A DNA stretch of 64,000 nucleotides, from the NCBI RefSeq assembly GCF_001006305.1, contig NZ_LBHJ01000004.1, positions 1 to 64,000 of the forward strand. Direction: 5' to 3'. The translations under genes and the position numbers were made by a program. Under the pieces are notes generated by a model. That model saw only the letters and a program-made list of their open reading frames with translations. It searched no databases and was not told where the DNA came from. Every line of letters starts with the position of its first letter. Positions within the stretch are counted from its first letter, which is position 1. Below, one piece after another: positions 14,729 through 24,919 of the stretch. Source of the stretch: Silvibacterium bohemicum. Its GTDB lineage: Bacteria; Acidobacteriota; Terriglobia; Terriglobales; Acidobacteriaceae.

Positions 14729-17206
14729 CTATTCCACTCGCAAAGTTGTTGCGGGATCGATGCGCATGATGCGCGCAGCGGGCAGGATGGTTGCGATCAG
14801 GGCAACGAAGGCCAGCAGGAGAGGAGCTCCCAGTAGCGTCACGGGATCGTAGACGCCTACGCCGTAGATCTCGCTTCGCAGAACACGCAGCGCCGCGAAG
14901 GACAGGCTCATGCCGACAACAAGTCCCAGGCCTGCAGCCAGCAGGCCGGAAAGACTGATCTGCGCCATCGCGCGTACCGCTGACGATCCCAAGGCCATGC
15001 GGATGCCGATCTCCCGCGTGCGCTGCAGAACGAGATTCGACACCAGCGAGTAAATTCCGACGGCAGAGAGGAGCAGTGCCAATCCGGCCAGCACGCTGAG
15101 AAGCAGCACTTCCACGCGCTGCATCTGCAGCTCCTGCTTCATGAGGTCATCCATGGAATAGAAGCCGGAGAAAGGCAGGTTGGGATCGGCGTCAGCCATC
15201 GCCTGCTGCATCTCACCGGCGATTCCCGCCACTTGGCTGCGAGTGCGGACGATCCAGGAGGGCTGAAACCATGTGTGCGCTGCCAGCAGTGCCTCCGTTG
15301 GAAATTGCTCCACCGGCACATAGAAGACCGGCTCGGTGCCAAGCGGCCCGACCGGACTCATGCCGGACGCCTTTGCCACATCGCCAACCACGCCTATGAT
15401 CGTGAACCGCGGATTGCCGCCCTTCGAGCCCATCAGAAGACCGATGTGGCGGCCCAAAACGTCACTGGTTCCAAAAAACTTCTTTGCGAAGGAAACATTG
15501 ACGATGATCACGGGCTCACTCGCTGCGGAATCGCTATCGAGAATATCTCGGCCGGAGAGCAGCGGGATGCGGAATGCGGAAAGATATCCGGGAGTGACGT
15601 AGACCAGGCTCGTTCCGCTCTCTGCGCCGGCATGTTTTCCGTCGAGGACGCGGATACCCCAGTTGAGTCCGCGCTCATAAGGCACGCTCAGACCTACGGC
15701 AGCTGCTTCGACACCGGGAATTTGGCGCATCACGGTGAGGCTCTTCTTCAGGAGAGCTTGAAACGCCGCAGGAGTTTTATAGCGCGCGTCATCGAGAGAG
15801 GCCTTGGCAGTCATTACATTCTGCGAATCGAAGCCTGGAGGCATGGTTTCAAGATGCGCCAACGTGCGGACAAGCAAACCTGCGGCTGCAACCAGCACCA
15901 CAGTCAAAGCCACTTCCGCGACGATGAGAGCGCGGCGAAGAGATCCGGTGCCGCCCGCAATGGAATGGCTGTTCGATGCGATGGACGAACGAAGATCCAC
16001 GCGTCGCGTCGCCAGGGCGGGCAGTGCGCCGAACAACAGCGTGGTGAGAAAGGTTGCGGCTGCAGTGAAGCACAGCACGCGTCCATCAATTGAGAGTCCT
16101 CCCATCGGGATCAGATTGGGTGGCAGGAAGTTCTGCAGCCCTTGCAGAATGATCGCGGCGAACATCAGCCCGGTGAGCGCGCCGAATACAGCGGGCAGCA
16201 GGTTTTCGATCCAAAGCTGGCGCAGCAGCGCAGCACGCGTTGCCCCCAGCGCCATGCGCGTGGCGATCTCCTGGGTGCGGCGCGAGATGCGCACCATGGC
16301 TAATCCTGCGAGATTGGCGCAGGCTATGAGCAGGATGAAGCTTACCGCCAGCATGAGCACCAGGACTTTCGGCTTGCTCTGGCTGCCCATGGATCGCTGG
16401 AGAGGCTGCGCATAGATCCACGCCTTCGCCGATTTCGATTGGTTATCGGGATGGGCCTCAATGCGTGACAGCTGCGCCGCGGCCTGCTCCCAGGTCGCGC
16501 CAGGTTTCAATCGCATGAGGATGCCGCAATCATGGCCTCCACATGCTCCTTCGCCGTCACCTGGCTGGAGCGAGGTCCACAGGTCGCTGCCCGCTTGTGG
16601 TGTGACAGTGTTGGCAGGCAGCACACCAACCACGGTGTACGGCGCGCCCTTCACCTCGATTGACTTGCCTAGGATGCCAGGGTCGCCGCGGAAGGTCGAT
16701 TGCCAGAGGTCATTGCTTAGGATGACGGCCTTTGCACCGCCAACGCGGCTTTCCTCCTCGAGAAAGTCGCGGCCTAAGAGCGGACGTATCCCCAACACTT
16801 CGAAGTAGTGTGCCGTGACGGCGGTCGCGTGAACGAAACGAACCGCGCCTCCGCTATCTACGCCGGCTTCGAGGTTCACGCCGCCTTGCGTCGCATCGAC
16901 TTGCCCCTCATAGGCAGCGGCTGTGACCGCTGGAACTTGCTCCCGCACCATGCGCCAGTCGTAGGTGCCGTGGCTATCGTCTTCGTCAATCCAGTGGCGG
17001 CCGTTGTCGGCGCCCTCAGCGTGCGTGAAGAGCGCAGCAATCCGATCAGGCTGCGGGTAAGGCAGGCGCCGCAGCAGAAAGCCATCCACCATGCTGAAGA
17101 CGGCGGTATTGACGCCGATGCCCAAGGCCAGAGTAACCACTACCGCGAGCGCAAAGCCCGGGCTCCGATGCAACTGCCGCACGCCATATCTGAAATCGTT
17201 CAGCAT
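14729..17206 (-). CDS. ADOP-family MacB/FtsX permease (array gene 4)
   Basis: Membrane protein of 825 residues. The start at 17206 (MLNDFRYGVRQL) has an ideal GGAG site and aligns with its three paralogues. Features: the first helix FALAVVVTLALGIGVNTAVFS, a periplasmic MacB core (GLSV/GRDFLEEESR to TPQAGSDLW), three FtsX helices near the middle (VLVLMLAVSFILLIACANLA), a second periplasmic core, and the C-terminal FtsX helices (RTREIGIRMALGSS). This is the duplicated-permease architecture called ADOP. It has no ATPase of its own; function is uncertain, presumably MacB-like export or envelope mechanotransmission. It is the last gene of a four-gene tandem array on the minus strand. Confidence 0.92.
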   Translation of the reverse strand: MLNDFRYGVRQLHRSPGFALAVVVTLALGIGVNTAVFSMVDGFLLRRLPYPQPDRIAALFTHAEGADNGRHWIDEDDSHGTYDWRMVREQVPAVTAAAYEGQVDATQGGVNLEAGVDSGGAVRFVHATAVTAHYFEVLGIRPLLGRDFLEEESRVGGAKAVILSNDLWQSTFRGDPGILGKSIEVKGAPYTVVGVLPANTVTPQAGSDLWTSLQPGDGEGACGGHDCGILMRLKPGATWEQAAAQLSRIEAHPDNQSKSAKAWIYAQPLQRSMGSQSKPKVLVLMLAVSFILLIACANLAGLAMVRISRRTQEIATRMALGATRAALLRQLWIENLLPAVFGALTGLMFAAIILQGLQNFLPPNLIPMGGLSIDGRVLCFTAAATFLTTLLFGALPALATRRVDLRSSIASNSHSIAGGTGSLRRALIVAEVALTVVLVAAAGLLVRTLAHLETMPPGFDSQNVMTAKASLDDARYKTPAAFQALLKKSLTVMRQIPGVEAAAVGLSVPYERGLNWGIRVLDGKHAGAESGTSLVYVTPGYLSAFRIPLLSGRDILDSDSAASEPVIIVNVSFAKKFFGTSDVLGRHIGLLMGSKGGNPRFTIIGVVGDVAKASGMSPVGPLGTEPVFYVPVEQFPTEALLAAHTWFQPSWIVRTRSQVAGIAGEMQQAMADADPNLPFSGFYSMDDLMKQELQMQRVEVLLLSVLAGLALLLSAVGIYSLVSNLVLQRTREIGIRMALGSSAVRAMAQISLSGLLAAGLGLVVGMSLSFAALRVLRSEIYGVGVYDPVTLLGAPLLLAFVALIATILPAARIMRIDPATTLRVE

Positions 17207-17262
17207 ACTCGTCTCCATCACAGTTACATCTTTAAGAAGCCTATCGCAGAGATTGTCTAGGC

Positions 17263-19767
17263 CTACTCGCTGCGCAAAGCCTTCATCGGTTCTATATTGG
17301 CAGCCCGTCGCGCCGGCAGCGATGCCGCGACGACGGCGACCACGGCAATCAGGCTCATGGCGAGCAGGAAGACCATAGGGTCAGCGTTGGACACATTGAA
17401 GAGCTGGCTCTTGAGCAGCCGTGTGGCCAGCAGCGCCAGAGGAATCGTCACCGCAATGCTGATCCCCGCCAGCTTCAATACATCGCGCAGCACAAGTTTC
17501 ACGATGCCGGCCCGATCCGCGCCCAGAGCCATGCGCACGCCGATCTCGCGGGTGCGCTGTGCGGTGGCATACGCGAGCACGCCATACAGTCCGATGCCGG
17601 CAAGCAGTGTGGCCAACGCGCCGAAGCTCACCGCGAGCAAGCCGATCATGCGGTCGTCGCTGATGTTCTCTTCGATTTTCTCGTCCATCGTGGCTAGGTT
17701 ATCCGCAACCAACTTGGTATCGATCCTGGCTAAGGTGCGGCGAACTTCGCCGATCGCCATCTCGGGAGACTGATAAGTCCGCAGGTAATAACTGGTTCCC
17801 GAAAGCGGTGTGTCCTGGGCGAAAGGCGAATACATCGTTTCTTTCACCTGATCCTTCATGCCGCGATGAATGTAGTTGCGCGCCACGCCCACAATCTGCA
17901 GATCGTACTTGACGCCGTTGCCTCCGCCCGAGCCCAGCATTCGCCCGAGTGCTTGCTGCGGAGTGCCGAAGAAGCGTTTGGCGAGCGCCTCGTTGATTAC
18001 GACTACCTTGGGGTGGGCAGCGTCGTCGGTCTCATTGAATTCACGGCCAGCCAACATCGGAACCTTCAGCGTGGCGAAGTAGCCGGGAGTGACGATGGGC
18101 ACCTCGACATGCGTGTCCTCGTCTTCGCGCGCGGTGTAGCCCTGGATGCTGATGTTCGAGCCCTCGCCGTTGTCGGCCAACTCGGGATCGTCGGTCGCGG
18201 CCACGCTTACGACTCCCGGTATGCCGGCCAGTTGTTCGCGAATATTTTTGTGCAGCGGCAACAGGGCGTTGGCGGGATATCCGGAGAGGTTGGGATTAAC
18301 CCCGAAGGTGATCAGATGATCGGTCGCGAATCCTACATCGACGTTATGAAGATTCTTGAGCGTCCGCACGAACAGGCCGGAGCAGACCAGCAGCAGCAGG
18401 CTCAATCCAATCTGCAGTCCGACGGTGATGCGCCGGAAGGTGAGGCTTCCGCCGGTGCTTGCCGCACTTTGCTGCTTCATCTGGCCGACCAGGTCCGGCT
18501 TCCACAATTGCAATGCGGGCGCGAGCGCGAACAAGAGGCTCACGCCGAGGGCGACAGCAAAGTTGAAGGCCAGCACGCGGTCGTCGACGCTGGTGGAGAA
18601 CGGCGGCTGGCCCGCACCGCTGGTCATCCTACTGACCAAGATGCGGGTGGCAATCGGGACCAAAATCAAACCGACGACGCCGCCTAACACGCCGAGCAAA
18701 AGTCCTTCGATGAGCAGTTGCCGGATAACCCTCCCGCGTGGCGCGCCCAACGAATAACGCATCGAAAATTCACGCAAGCGGCTTGCCGAGCGCACCAGCA
18801 CCAGGCTCGCCACATTGACGGCGGCCATCAACACCACCAGCACCACCATGCCCATGACGACGAGCAAGGGCGTGCGGAGGCTGTCGCGCGAATAGGAAAA
18901 TCCCCTGGAGCCGTCATTCACCAGCAAGTGGCTGTTGGTGACAAAACCATCCACGAAGCGCTTGGATGTGGAACCCATTGACAGCAGCTCTGCGGCACGC
19001 AGCGAATGCCATAGCGGGGCGATCGCGACCTGCGCCTGTTCCCGCGTCTCGCCAGACTTGAGGCGCCCCAGGATGTTCAGCCAGCGCGAGCGGTGATTGT
19101 CGAGATCGTCCCAGTTCGGGGTGACGATCGGCTTCATGGTCATGGGCACGAAGATGTCGGCGGGCGATCCCCAGATCGCGCTGTCGAAGCCGGGAGATGC
19201 GACGCCGAGAATCTGAAAAGGATGTCCGTTCACGGCAATGGTCTGCCCGATCACGCGCGAGTCTTCGCCCAGATGATTTTTCCAGTAGTCGAAGCTGAGG
19301 ACGACAACCGGATTTCCATTCTTTGACACGTCGTCGGCCTGCACGAGAAGTCGTCCCGCTGCGGGCTTCACGCCCAGGACATCGAAGTAGTTGCCGCTCA
19401 CCAGCTCGGCTTCGACCAGATCGGAGCGCTCGTGCCATACGACTCCGGCTTCTGTTTGCAACATGGCGATCAGACCGTCGAAGACCCTGTTCTGGTCGCG
19501 CAGATCTTTGTACATGGGGTAAGAGAAGTAAGCTCCCTCGTCTCCGCCATTGTTGGAGGTGCGGCCGTTCCAGGCCTTGCCGGTGTTTTCGAGCAACACC
19601 AGCTGCTGTGGCTCGCGCACGGGCAGTGCGCGCAGAAGCGCCTGATCCAGCAGAGAGAAAATCGAGGTATTCGCGCCGATGCCAAGGGCCAGAGTCAGCA
19701 CCGCGGTCAGGGTGAATCCGGGCGATTTGCGCAACTGCCTCAGAGCAAACTTCAGGTCATCCAACAT
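17263..19767 (-). CDS. ADOP-family MacB/FtsX permease (array gene 3)
   Basis: Protein of 834 residues starting at MLDDLKFALRQLRKSPGF (GGAG eight bases before). A longer reading frame would run into the neighbouring gene. It has the N-terminal helix (FTLTAVLTLALGIGANTSIF), MacB-type periplasmic core, central FtsX helices (LLVVMGMVVLVVLMAAVNVA), a second core (NISIQGYTAREDEDTHVEVP), and a C-terminal FtsX unit with ATAQRTREIGVRMALGAD. It lies 53 bases downstream of array gene 2 and 56 bases upstream of array gene 4. No ATP-binding gene lies nearby. Confidence 0.92.
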   Translation of the reverse strand: MLDDLKFALRQLRKSPGFTLTAVLTLALGIGANTSIFSLLDQALLRALPVREPQQLVLLENTGKAWNGRTSNNGGDEGAYFSYPMYKDLRDQNRVFDGLIAMLQTEAGVVWHERSDLVEAELVSGNYFDVLGVKPAAGRLLVQADDVSKNGNPVVVLSFDYWKNHLGEDSRVIGQTIAVNGHPFQILGVASPGFDSAIWGSPADIFVPMTMKPIVTPNWDDLDNHRSRWLNILGRLKSGETREQAQVAIAPLWHSLRAAELLSMGSTSKRFVDGFVTNSHLLVNDGSRGFSYSRDSLRTPLLVVMGMVVLVVLMAAVNVASLVLVRSASRLREFSMRYSLGAPRGRVIRQLLIEGLLLGVLGGVVGLILVPIATRILVSRMTSGAGQPPFSTSVDDRVLAFNFAVALGVSLLFALAPALQLWKPDLVGQMKQQSAASTGGSLTFRRITVGLQIGLSLLLLVCSGLFVRTLKNLHNVDVGFATDHLITFGVNPNLSGYPANALLPLHKNIREQLAGIPGVVSVAATDDPELADNGEGSNISIQGYTAREDEDTHVEVPIVTPGYFATLKVPMLAGREFNETDDAAHPKVVVINEALAKRFFGTPQQALGRMLGSGGGNGVKYDLQIVGVARNYIHRGMKDQVKETMYSPFAQDTPLSGTSYYLRTYQSPEMAIGEVRRTLARIDTKLVADNLATMDEKIEENISDDRMIGLLAVSFGALATLLAGIGLYGVLAYATAQRTREIGVRMALGADRAGIVKLVLRDVLKLAGISIAVTIPLALLATRLLKSQLFNVSNADPMVFLLAMSLIAVVAVVAASLPARRAANIEPMKALRSE

Positions 19768-19820
19768 ATTCGTCACTCCGAATTTCAAATGGTTTTGCAG
19801 CAGCCTGTGAGCACGAGCTG

Positions 19821-22238
19821 CTACTCGCTGCGCAATGCCTCGATGGGGTCGACCGATGCTGCTCTCCGTGCCGGAATCCATGCAGCTATGAGCGCGGACA
19901 GAGCCATCAGCAGCGGGACGGCACAAAATGTAACTGGATCGATCACATTTACTCCAAAGAGAAAGCTGCGCAGAGACTGCGCTGCGATGGCGGAGGCCGC
20001 GAGTCCGATAAGGCAGCCGCCGGATGCGAGCAGCAAGCTCTGCTTCATCACGCCGGCCATGATCTGTCTTCTCTGCGCGCCGAGCGCGAGCCGGATGCCG
20101 ATCTCACGAGTCCGCCAGCTTACGATGTATGCGATCAGGCTGTAGACGCCGATCACACCGATCAGCACGGCGAGCGCGCCGAAGCCGAGAAGCAGATAGG
20201 TTAGCGAACGCGATGCGGAGTCGGAGATCTCGACCACTTCCTCCATGCTGCGCACTCGCGTCACCGGGACCAGGGGATCGATGCTCGCCACGGCCTCGCG
20301 GAGCGAAGCCGCCGCATCCTGTACACCGGCACGCGAGCGCATCAGCACATACATGGCCGGCTGTTCGTTCGCCGGAGTGATGGGCAGATATACCTCGTCG
20401 CCCAAGTCGTCAGCCAGGCTGCCTTCGTGCGTGTTGCTCACAACTCCCACGACGATTGCGCCCATGCTGACATTCCATATTCCCGGCTGGGCCTCATCGC
20501 GCACGTTGTTGATGTGCCTGCCAAGCGGGTCTTGGTGCGGCCACAGGATCTCGGCCATGTGCTGACTGATGACGACGGCGCGGCTTGCTCCGGAGGCATC
20601 CTGATCGTCAAGCAGGCGTCCTCGCAAGAGCCGCATGCCCATGGTGGCGAAGTAGCCGGGAGAGACAGTTCGCGCCGTGGCCTGCATGGCCTCCTGGCGC
20701 GCGTCTCGGGGATGCCCTTCGGCATCGTAGACATAGTTGTCCGCGAGACCGGTGAGCGGCAGCGAATCGCTGAGAGCGACGCCCTGGTTTCCGGCAACGC
20801 CGTGCAACTGATTCAAGAGCGTATCGAAGAAAGCCTGGCAGCGGCCCTGCTGTGCGCATGCCGTCGAATCCAACGAAACTTCCGCCGTCATCAGGTTGCC
20901 GGTTTGGAAGCCCGGATCGACACGCGACAGTCGATACAAACTATGCAGCATCAGGCCCGCCGCAGTAATGACCATGACCGACAGGCCGATCTGTCCCATC
21001 ACCAGCAGCATCGCGGTGCGGAACTGCGACGCTTTTCCCGCCACGCTGCGGCTGCCCGAGCGCAGTGAATCCTGCAGATCGGGCGAAGTCATTTTCAGCG
21101 CAGGCACCAGTCCGAACAGGAGGCCAGCGAGGAGCGACGCTGCACCGGCGAATAAGAAGACATGCCAGTGCAAGCCGAGATTTGTCATCCGCGGAGTATC
21201 GGAAGGAAGGATGCGCGCCAGCAGCCTCAGGCCGCCGGTTGCGGCGAGAAGTCCCACCGCTCCGGCCAGCGCACCCAGCAGCACGCTTTCGGCGAGGAAC
21301 TGTCGCATCAGACGCCACGCCGATGCGCCGAGCGCTCCGCGAATTGCGATCTCGCGCTCGCGACCCGCAGCCCGGGCCAGCATCAGATTGGCCACGTTGG
21401 CGCACGCGATCAGCAGGATGAGCCCCACCGCGGCAAATAACAGCAGCAGGCGCGGACGCACATCGCCGACCAGCGAATCGAGCAGCGGAACTACAGTTGT
21501 CTTCGCTTCCCACTCGCTCGGCATCCGCCAGGGAAAGAGCGGCAGCAGCAGCGGATGCAACCGGTTCAGCTCGGCCTGGGCTTGCTGCGTCGTCACGCCG
21601 TCTTTCAATCGCCCCAATGCGCGTAGATCGAAGATTCGCCATGGATCGATAGTATCGCCGCCCTTGAAGGCGACGGGCGTGACAAACTGCGTTTCGGAAT
21701 ACGGGAAGTGAACCCCTTCGGGCATTACGCCGACAATTCGCCGCGAGATTCCATCGACGCGGATGGTCTGTCCTACCGCGCTCGGATCGGAGCCGAAGTG
21801 CTGCCTCCAGTATCCATTGCTGATGACGATGACCTGGTCCTGACCGGCAGCAGACTCGTCCGGCAGAAAGAATCGTCCGATGGCAGGATGGATTCCGAGC
21901 GTGTCGAATATGTTGGCTGTAACCTCCGCTCCGAAGACGCGCTCAGATGCGCCGCTGCCGGCTATATTCGACTCTGCGCTGGGGCCGTATCCGCCGATGG
22001 AAGCAATACCATTCGCGCGGCGTCCCAGCTCCCTCACCCAGCCCTTGGGGAAGATCCCCGAGATGCGCACCAGACGGTCCTGCTGCGGATAAGGCAGCGG
22101 ACGGAGCATGATGGAATCCACCAGAGAAAAGATTGCGATGTTCGCGCCGATGCCAAGCGCCAGCGTGAGCACCGCGGTGATGGCGAACGCCGGGGAGCGC
22201 TTGAGTTGTCGCAGAGCAAATTTAAAATCCAGCCACAT
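19821..22238 (-). CDS. ADOP-family MacB/FtsX permease (array gene 2)
   Basis: Protein of 805 residues beginning MWLDFKFALRQLKRSPAF with AGGAG upstream. The N-terminal helix AITAVLTLALGIGANIAIFS precedes a periplasmic core containing FFLPDESAAGQDQVIVIS. The middle FtsX segment reads LLLFAAVGLILLIACANVANL followed by AAGREREIAIRGALGAS, and the C-terminal unit ends with SWRTREIGIRLALGAQRR. This is a complete duplicated permease with no truncation. It probably belongs to the same transcript as its neighbours: 74 bases separate it from array gene 1. Confidence 0.92.
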   Translation of the reverse strand: MWLDFKFALRQLKRSPAFAITAVLTLALGIGANIAIFSLVDSIMLRPLPYPQQDRLVRISGIFPKGWVRELGRRANGIASIGGYGPSAESNIAGSGASERVFGAEVTANIFDTLGIHPAIGRFFLPDESAAGQDQVIVISNGYWRQHFGSDPSAVGQTIRVDGISRRIVGVMPEGVHFPYSETQFVTPVAFKGGDTIDPWRIFDLRALGRLKDGVTTQQAQAELNRLHPLLLPLFPWRMPSEWEAKTTVVPLLDSLVGDVRPRLLLLFAAVGLILLIACANVANLMLARAAGREREIAIRGALGASAWRLMRQFLAESVLLGALAGAVGLLAATGGLRLLARILPSDTPRMTNLGLHWHVFLFAGAASLLAGLLFGLVPALKMTSPDLQDSLRSGSRSVAGKASQFRTAMLLVMGQIGLSVMVITAAGLMLHSLYRLSRVDPGFQTGNLMTAEVSLDSTACAQQGRCQAFFDTLLNQLHGVAGNQGVALSDSLPLTGLADNYVYDAEGHPRDARQEAMQATARTVSPGYFATMGMRLLRGRLLDDQDASGASRAVVISQHMAEILWPHQDPLGRHINNVRDEAQPGIWNVSMGAIVVGVVSNTHEGSLADDLGDEVYLPITPANEQPAMYVLMRSRAGVQDAAASLREAVASIDPLVPVTRVRSMEEVVEISDSASRSLTYLLLGFGALAVLIGVIGVYSLIAYIVSWRTREIGIRLALGAQRRQIMAGVMKQSLLLASGGCLIGLAASAIAAQSLRSFLFGVNVIDPVTFCAVPLLMALSALIAAWIPARRAASVDPIEALRSE

Positions 22239-22312
22239 GGTTGCCGCTCCTGCCTCTTGGGATTCTTCGTGCCCGCACTTTTACGGCGCAGTCTTCTCGC
22301 CAGAATTGCGAC

Positions 22313-24736
22313 TTACTGATCGCGCATGGCCTGCACCGGATCGATCAAAGAGGCCACGCGCACGGGCAGCCAGCTGGCGGCCAGCGCGATTCCGAAAATT
22401 GTGACGGGAATGGTTACAAATATCGCGAGGTCGCCCGGATGCACTCCATAGAAGAGGCTGGCCGCCAGCCGGGCCAGGCCCGCGGCCATCACCACGCCGG
22501 CAGCGATGCCGATCGCCGCCAGCCTTCCAGCACGGCCGAGAAACATTCGCGATACATCGCCGCGGCGTGCTCCAAAGGTGAAGCGTATGCCGATTTCGCG
22601 CCGGCGTTCGCCTACCAGGTTGGCCATCACGCCGAAGATGCCGATCGCCGCCAGCAGCAAGGCAATCGCCGCATCGACGCCCAGCATGGAGGCAACGTAC
22701 ATGAGCCCGGTGAGGGCCTCGCGGATATAGCCGTCATAGGTCTGCATCGCATCGAGCGGCAGCGTGGCGTCGATGGCCGCCAGCGATTTACGCACCGCGG
22801 GAGCCAACGCCAGAGGATCGCCTTCGGCCACCACCACATACTTCGTTCCCGTGGGAGGAATCTGCGCGGAGTTCAGATAGATGGCAAGAGATCCGGACGG
22901 ATTCGTCCAGTCATAGCCGAGGTTCTCGGCCACACCCACAATCGTCATCCATGGCTCGTCGGAGTGGCGCGACGCGCCCATCCTGATGCGGTGCCCCAGC
23001 GCCGTGGTGCCGGGGAAATACTGTGCGGCGAAAGAGCGGCTCACAATCGCGACCGGCGCGGCAGTCAATCCATCGCTCTCCCGAAATGTGCGGCCTTCTG
23101 CCAGCGGGATGTGCAGCGCGTCGAAGTATCCGCCGCTGACGGAAAGGCGCGCGGCGCTTTGGGATTTCCCGGGGATCAGTGCCCGGTTGTCGATCCGGAA
23201 GTCGTCCTGCCAGGTGCCGTCGTTGCCTTCCGGCAGATAGGTAGCGAGCGCGGCGGTCTTCACTCCCGGCAGCGCGCGAATCCGGCTGAGACTGTCTGCG
23301 TACCATGCCGCTTGCTTGGCCGGTGTGTTGTAGCGCTCCACGGGCAATTGCCCCTGGAAGGTGAGAACCTGCTTCGGATCATGAACGTCGGCGATGTGCA
23401 GCATGGCCCACATGCCTTTAGCCATCAACGCAGCGCCGATGACCAGAGCCACGGCCAGTGCAATCTGGCACACGGCAAAGATATTCCGCAGCCGGTGCGC
23501 GCTCCCCGAGCCGGTGGAGGTGCGTCCGCCAGATTTCAACTGGTCGACCAGATTCACGCGCAGAGCTTCGAGTGCGGGTGCTACTCCGGAGACGATGCCC
23601 GCGACGACGGCCAAGACTATGGAGAGAGCTAGAGCGCGTCCATTCAAGGAGACGTGTCCCCAACCGGCGACGTAGCGAGCCACGCGCTCGGGCATGAATG
23701 CGAGGCAGATCTGGAGATCGAGCTTTGCCAGCAACAGCCCTGCAGCGGCTCCGGCCACTCCCAGCAACACGCTCTCTGCCAGCAGCTGGCGCAGCAGCCG
23801 GAGGCGCTTAGCTCCGAGAGCAGTTCGCAGCGCCATTTCGTTGCGGCGTCCCAGCCCGCGAGCGAATTGCAGATTGGCGATATTCGCGCACACGATCAGC
23901 AGCACGAAGCCGGTCGCGCCAAGAACCATCCGGAAATAAAGCGGGGTCAGCGTGCCGCTCACAGCGACCAGCAGCGGTGTGACCTTCACTCCCCACCCCA
24001 GGTTGGTCGCCGGATAGGCCTTAGCCAGGCGCACGGCGATTCCCTGCAGCTCCGCCTGGGCCTGGGCAACCGTCACACCCGAGCGCAGCCGCCCCACCAC
24101 CTGGTAGTCATGCGCGCTGCGGTTCAGCCTTTGATCGGCGGCCGGAGCGAAGGGCACGAACATATCCGCTTCGGAGGGATAGGCCAGGGTGCGCGGCATG
24201 ACGCCGACCACTGTGTATGCGCGCTCGTTGATCTGAATGCTCCGGCCCACGATGCCGGCGTCGCCGCCAAACTGGCGCTGCCAGAAGCTGAAGCTCAGCA
24301 CCGCCTCGGCGTCGCGGCCGGGTTGCGCTTCGTCGGCACGAAAGACGCGGCCCATGATGGGTGTTGCGCGCAGGACCTGAAAGAAATTGGTGGACACTTC
24401 GGCTGCATCGATATGCGTCGCGCCGCCGGCCTCGGTCAGGCTCATCGCACGATTCGCGCGTACCGCCAAGTCTTCAAAAGAGCGGCTTTGAGCACCCCAG
24501 TCCTGATAGTTCGCGAGGGTGACCCATTGGCCGTCGGCGCGATCCTGAGCCTCTTCTTCCACGGTAACGACGTGGCTCATGTCCGGCACGGCGAGCGGGT
24601 GGAGCACGAGAGCATCCATGAAGCTGAAAACGGCCGTGTTCAGGCCGATGCCGAGCGCGAGCGTGAGGATCGCGGTGATGGCAAATCCGGGCGACTTCCG
24701 CAGCTGCCGCAGTGCGAATTTCAGGTCTGCATACAT
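22313..24736 (-). CDS. ADOP-family MacB/FtsX permease (array gene 1, first in transcript)
   Basis: Protein of 807 residues beginning MYADLKFALRQLRKSPGF, GGAG nine bases upstream. The first helix is AITAILTLALGIGLNTAVFSF. The middle segment is GATGFVLLIVCANIANLQFA followed by GRRNEMALRTALGAKRLR. The C-terminal FtsX unit carries GERRREIGIRFTFGARRGD. It is the promoter-proximal gene of the four-gene array. The CTGTTCAG/CTGAACAG inverted repeat lies 136 bases upstream of its start and may control the whole array. Confidence 0.92.
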   Translation of the reverse strand: MYADLKFALRQLRKSPGFAITAILTLALGIGLNTAVFSFMDALVLHPLAVPDMSHVVTVEEEAQDRADGQWVTLANYQDWGAQSRSFEDLAVRANRAMSLTEAGGATHIDAAEVSTNFFQVLRATPIMGRVFRADEAQPGRDAEAVLSFSFWQRQFGGDAGIVGRSIQINERAYTVVGVMPRTLAYPSEADMFVPFAPAADQRLNRSAHDYQVVGRLRSGVTVAQAQAELQGIAVRLAKAYPATNLGWGVKVTPLLVAVSGTLTPLYFRMVLGATGFVLLIVCANIANLQFARGLGRRNEMALRTALGAKRLRLLRQLLAESVLLGVAGAAAGLLLAKLDLQICLAFMPERVARYVAGWGHVSLNGRALALSIVLAVVAGIVSGVAPALEALRVNLVDQLKSGGRTSTGSGSAHRLRNIFAVCQIALAVALVIGAALMAKGMWAMLHIADVHDPKQVLTFQGQLPVERYNTPAKQAAWYADSLSRIRALPGVKTAALATYLPEGNDGTWQDDFRIDNRALIPGKSQSAARLSVSGGYFDALHIPLAEGRTFRESDGLTAAPVAIVSRSFAAQYFPGTTALGHRIRMGASRHSDEPWMTIVGVAENLGYDWTNPSGSLAIYLNSAQIPPTGTKYVVVAEGDPLALAPAVRKSLAAIDATLPLDAMQTYDGYIREALTGLMYVASMLGVDAAIALLLAAIGIFGVMANLVGERRREIGIRFTFGARRGDVSRMFLGRAGRLAAIGIAAGVVMAAGLARLAASLFYGVHPGDLAIFVTIPVTIFGIALAASWLPVRVASLIDPVQAMRDQ

Positions 24737-24871
24737 ATGGCACTTCTCCGAGTGGGGACCTCAGCGGGATGGAAGCAATCCCGTGCCCAATTGGTCAGTG
24801 CGCGTAAGCACCTGAAACCGCGTGAATTAAGGCGCATTCAGAGCGGGAAGGATGTCCGCCCGCGACAAAAA

Positions 24872-24889
24872 CTGTTCAGAACTGAACAG
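24872..24889. promoter_or_regulatory. Palindromic operator candidate upstream of the ADOP array
   Basis: CTGTTCAGAACTGAACAG consists of two perfect 8-base arms around a 2-base centre. It lies between the stop of the conserved hypothetical gene and the first ADOP gene, 136 bases before the latter's ATG. The spacing is not that of a LexA box (CTGT-N8-ACAG would be needed; here it is N10). TetR-type regulators often use such sites. No regulator gene is adjacent. Confidence 0.5.
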
Positions 24890-24919
24890 CAATTGAGGCG
24901 CCGGGCTCCTGGAACTGCC

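Noticed and set aside
22241-23632. 463-codon plus-strand frame opposite an ADOP permease
   Set aside because: Composition is Arg/His/Gly-rich with no domain, typical antisense shadow; the permease is intact.
24872-24889. LexA (SOS) box
   Set aside because: CTGT and ACAG are ten bases apart rather than eight and no SOS gene is nearby.
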